Source: AP-16 sp036395835
GTDB taxonomy: Bacteria > Pseudomonadota > Alphaproteobacteria > Rhizobiales > Xanthobacteraceae
Reading direction: 5' to 3'
Assembly (NCBI GenBank): GCA_036395835.1
Contig: DASWCW010000307.1
Location: 1 to 14,180, forward strand
DNA length: 14,180 bases
A model generated the notes under the pieces. The model worked only from the letters and a program-made list of their open reading frames with translations, was not told where the DNA came from and made no database searches. The translations under genes were made by a program, and so were the position numbers. The first letter of the stretch is position 1. Each line of letters opens with the position of its first letter. Shown piece by piece: positions 13,812 through 14,180 of this stretch.

Positions 13812-14180
13812 ATGAGCCGTCAACTATTCAAACTCACCCAGAAACAGTGCGAGAAAGCAATACCGACCGAAACCATCGTCCGCAAGAACCCCGCAATCCT
13901 GGAAAGGCTCCAGCGCCTTGGGCAGGAAGTTCCCGGTTTCCAAATCACGCACCGTGATGGCAAACCCGTCCTGATCAAGCGCCGCGCCCGCTACCTTAAC
14001 GATGGGCTTGGCCTCATCCTCGCCGTGACCCCATCCCCCACCGACCCCAATGGAGTGCGCCGTTCGTGGATCTTCCGCTGGCGAGGAGGCGAACAGGTCA
14101 TCCGGAAAGGCCGGGCATATCGCCGGCTGAAGAAGATCGGGCTCGGCTCGTTGTTGACCACCGACCTCCACCTCGCTCGT
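13812..14180 (+). CDS. Tyrosine recombinase (phage-type integrase), N-terminal part, open to the window edge
   Basis: From the ATG at 13812 the frame is open for 123 codons to the last base, so the gene is cut by the window end. Residues from about 68 on read YLNDGLGLILAVTPS, then RRSWIFRWRGG, then RLKKIGLGSLLTTDLHLAR. This matches the N-terminal arm-binding (DUF4102-like) domain of island and phage integrases, whose usual form is DG-GL-L-V-x-P...SWIFRY...REMGLGS...VSLAEAR. The catalytic Arg/His/Tyr domain lies outside. The first 60 or so residues (MSRQLFKLTQKQ, KKNP-like basic helix, GFQITHRDGKPVLI) are an extension not present in the commonest integrases. Ribosome site AGGGAGAG lies 5 bases before the ATG, inside an inverted repeat. 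Codon use is less GC-biased than in rnc, consistent with transfer. Confidence 0.78.
   Translation, partial: MSRQLFKLTQKQCEKAIPTETIVRKNPAILERLQRLGQEVPGFQITHRDGKPVLIKRRARYLNDGLGLILAVTPSPTDPNGVRRSWIFRWRGGEQVIRKGRAYRRLKKIGLGSLLTTDLHLAR

Noticed and set aside
13602..13823. Small minus-strand frame of 73 codons ending in SSCRCPKAANPCAPKK
   Set aside because: The Cys-rich tail is suggestive of a gene remnant, but no ribosome site is evident, it overlaps the recombinase start, and its first half is coded by the inverted repeat. It cannot be supported as a gene without homologues.

Overview
The window looks like chromosomal DNA of a high-GC alphaproteobacterium of the order Hyphomicrobiales (Rhizobiales), probably close to the Bradyrhizobium/Rhodoplanes/Xanthobacteraceae group. 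This rests on protein character (bifunctional Rsh, omega with a long acidic tail, BCP-like peroxiredoxin with an insertion), on the gene order, and on an intergenic palindromic repeat and a UUUCCUCCCU-type small RNA of kinds I associate with this order. The placement is inference from remembered families, not from a search.

Layout. Positions 1-3275 (minus strand) carry the N-terminal 200 residues of an alpha/beta hydrolase running off the left edge, a small secreted protein, and a Slt70-like soluble lytic transglycosylase. A 391-base divergent region follows, then a plus-strand pair dapA-smpB (lysine/diaminopimelate synthesis; tmRNA partner) and a BCP-like peroxiredoxin. Convergent to these, and overlapping the peroxiredoxin end, are a family 5 uracil-DNA glycosylase and a NYN/LabA-type putative RNase on the minus strand; the glycosylase starts at a TTG overlapping the NYN stop. 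From 7265 the plus strand carries rpoZ, a long bifunctional (p)ppGpp synthetase/hydrolase (rsh), pdxJ and acpS (the last two overlapping at ATGA). A 601-base gap holds a candidate suhB/alpha-r8-type small RNA ending in a strong intrinsic terminator, and then comes lepB-rnc (again overlapping at ATGA).

Functional logic. Most of this is core housekeeping DNA: cell-wall precursor and turnover (dapA, slt), ribosome rescue (smpB), stringent control (rpoZ with rsh), cofactor biosynthesis (pdxJ, acpS), protein export (lepB) and RNA processing (rnc). RpoZ keeps the N-terminal MAR motif linked to ppGpp binding, and its neighbour makes ppGpp.

The right end is different. The GTPase gene era, which usually follows rnc, is not in the 619 bases left in the window. 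Instead there is an orphan Shine-Dalgarno-like AGGAG, a 250-base stretch without a convincing gene, and the start of a site-specific tyrosine recombinase open to the window edge. I read this as the left end of an integrated island. The recombinase ribosome-binding site lies in the right arm of a long inverted repeat, suggesting self-limiting expression. The points most worth a second look are this junction and hairpin, the small RNA, and the overlapping hairpin/20-base palindrome in the dapA leader.
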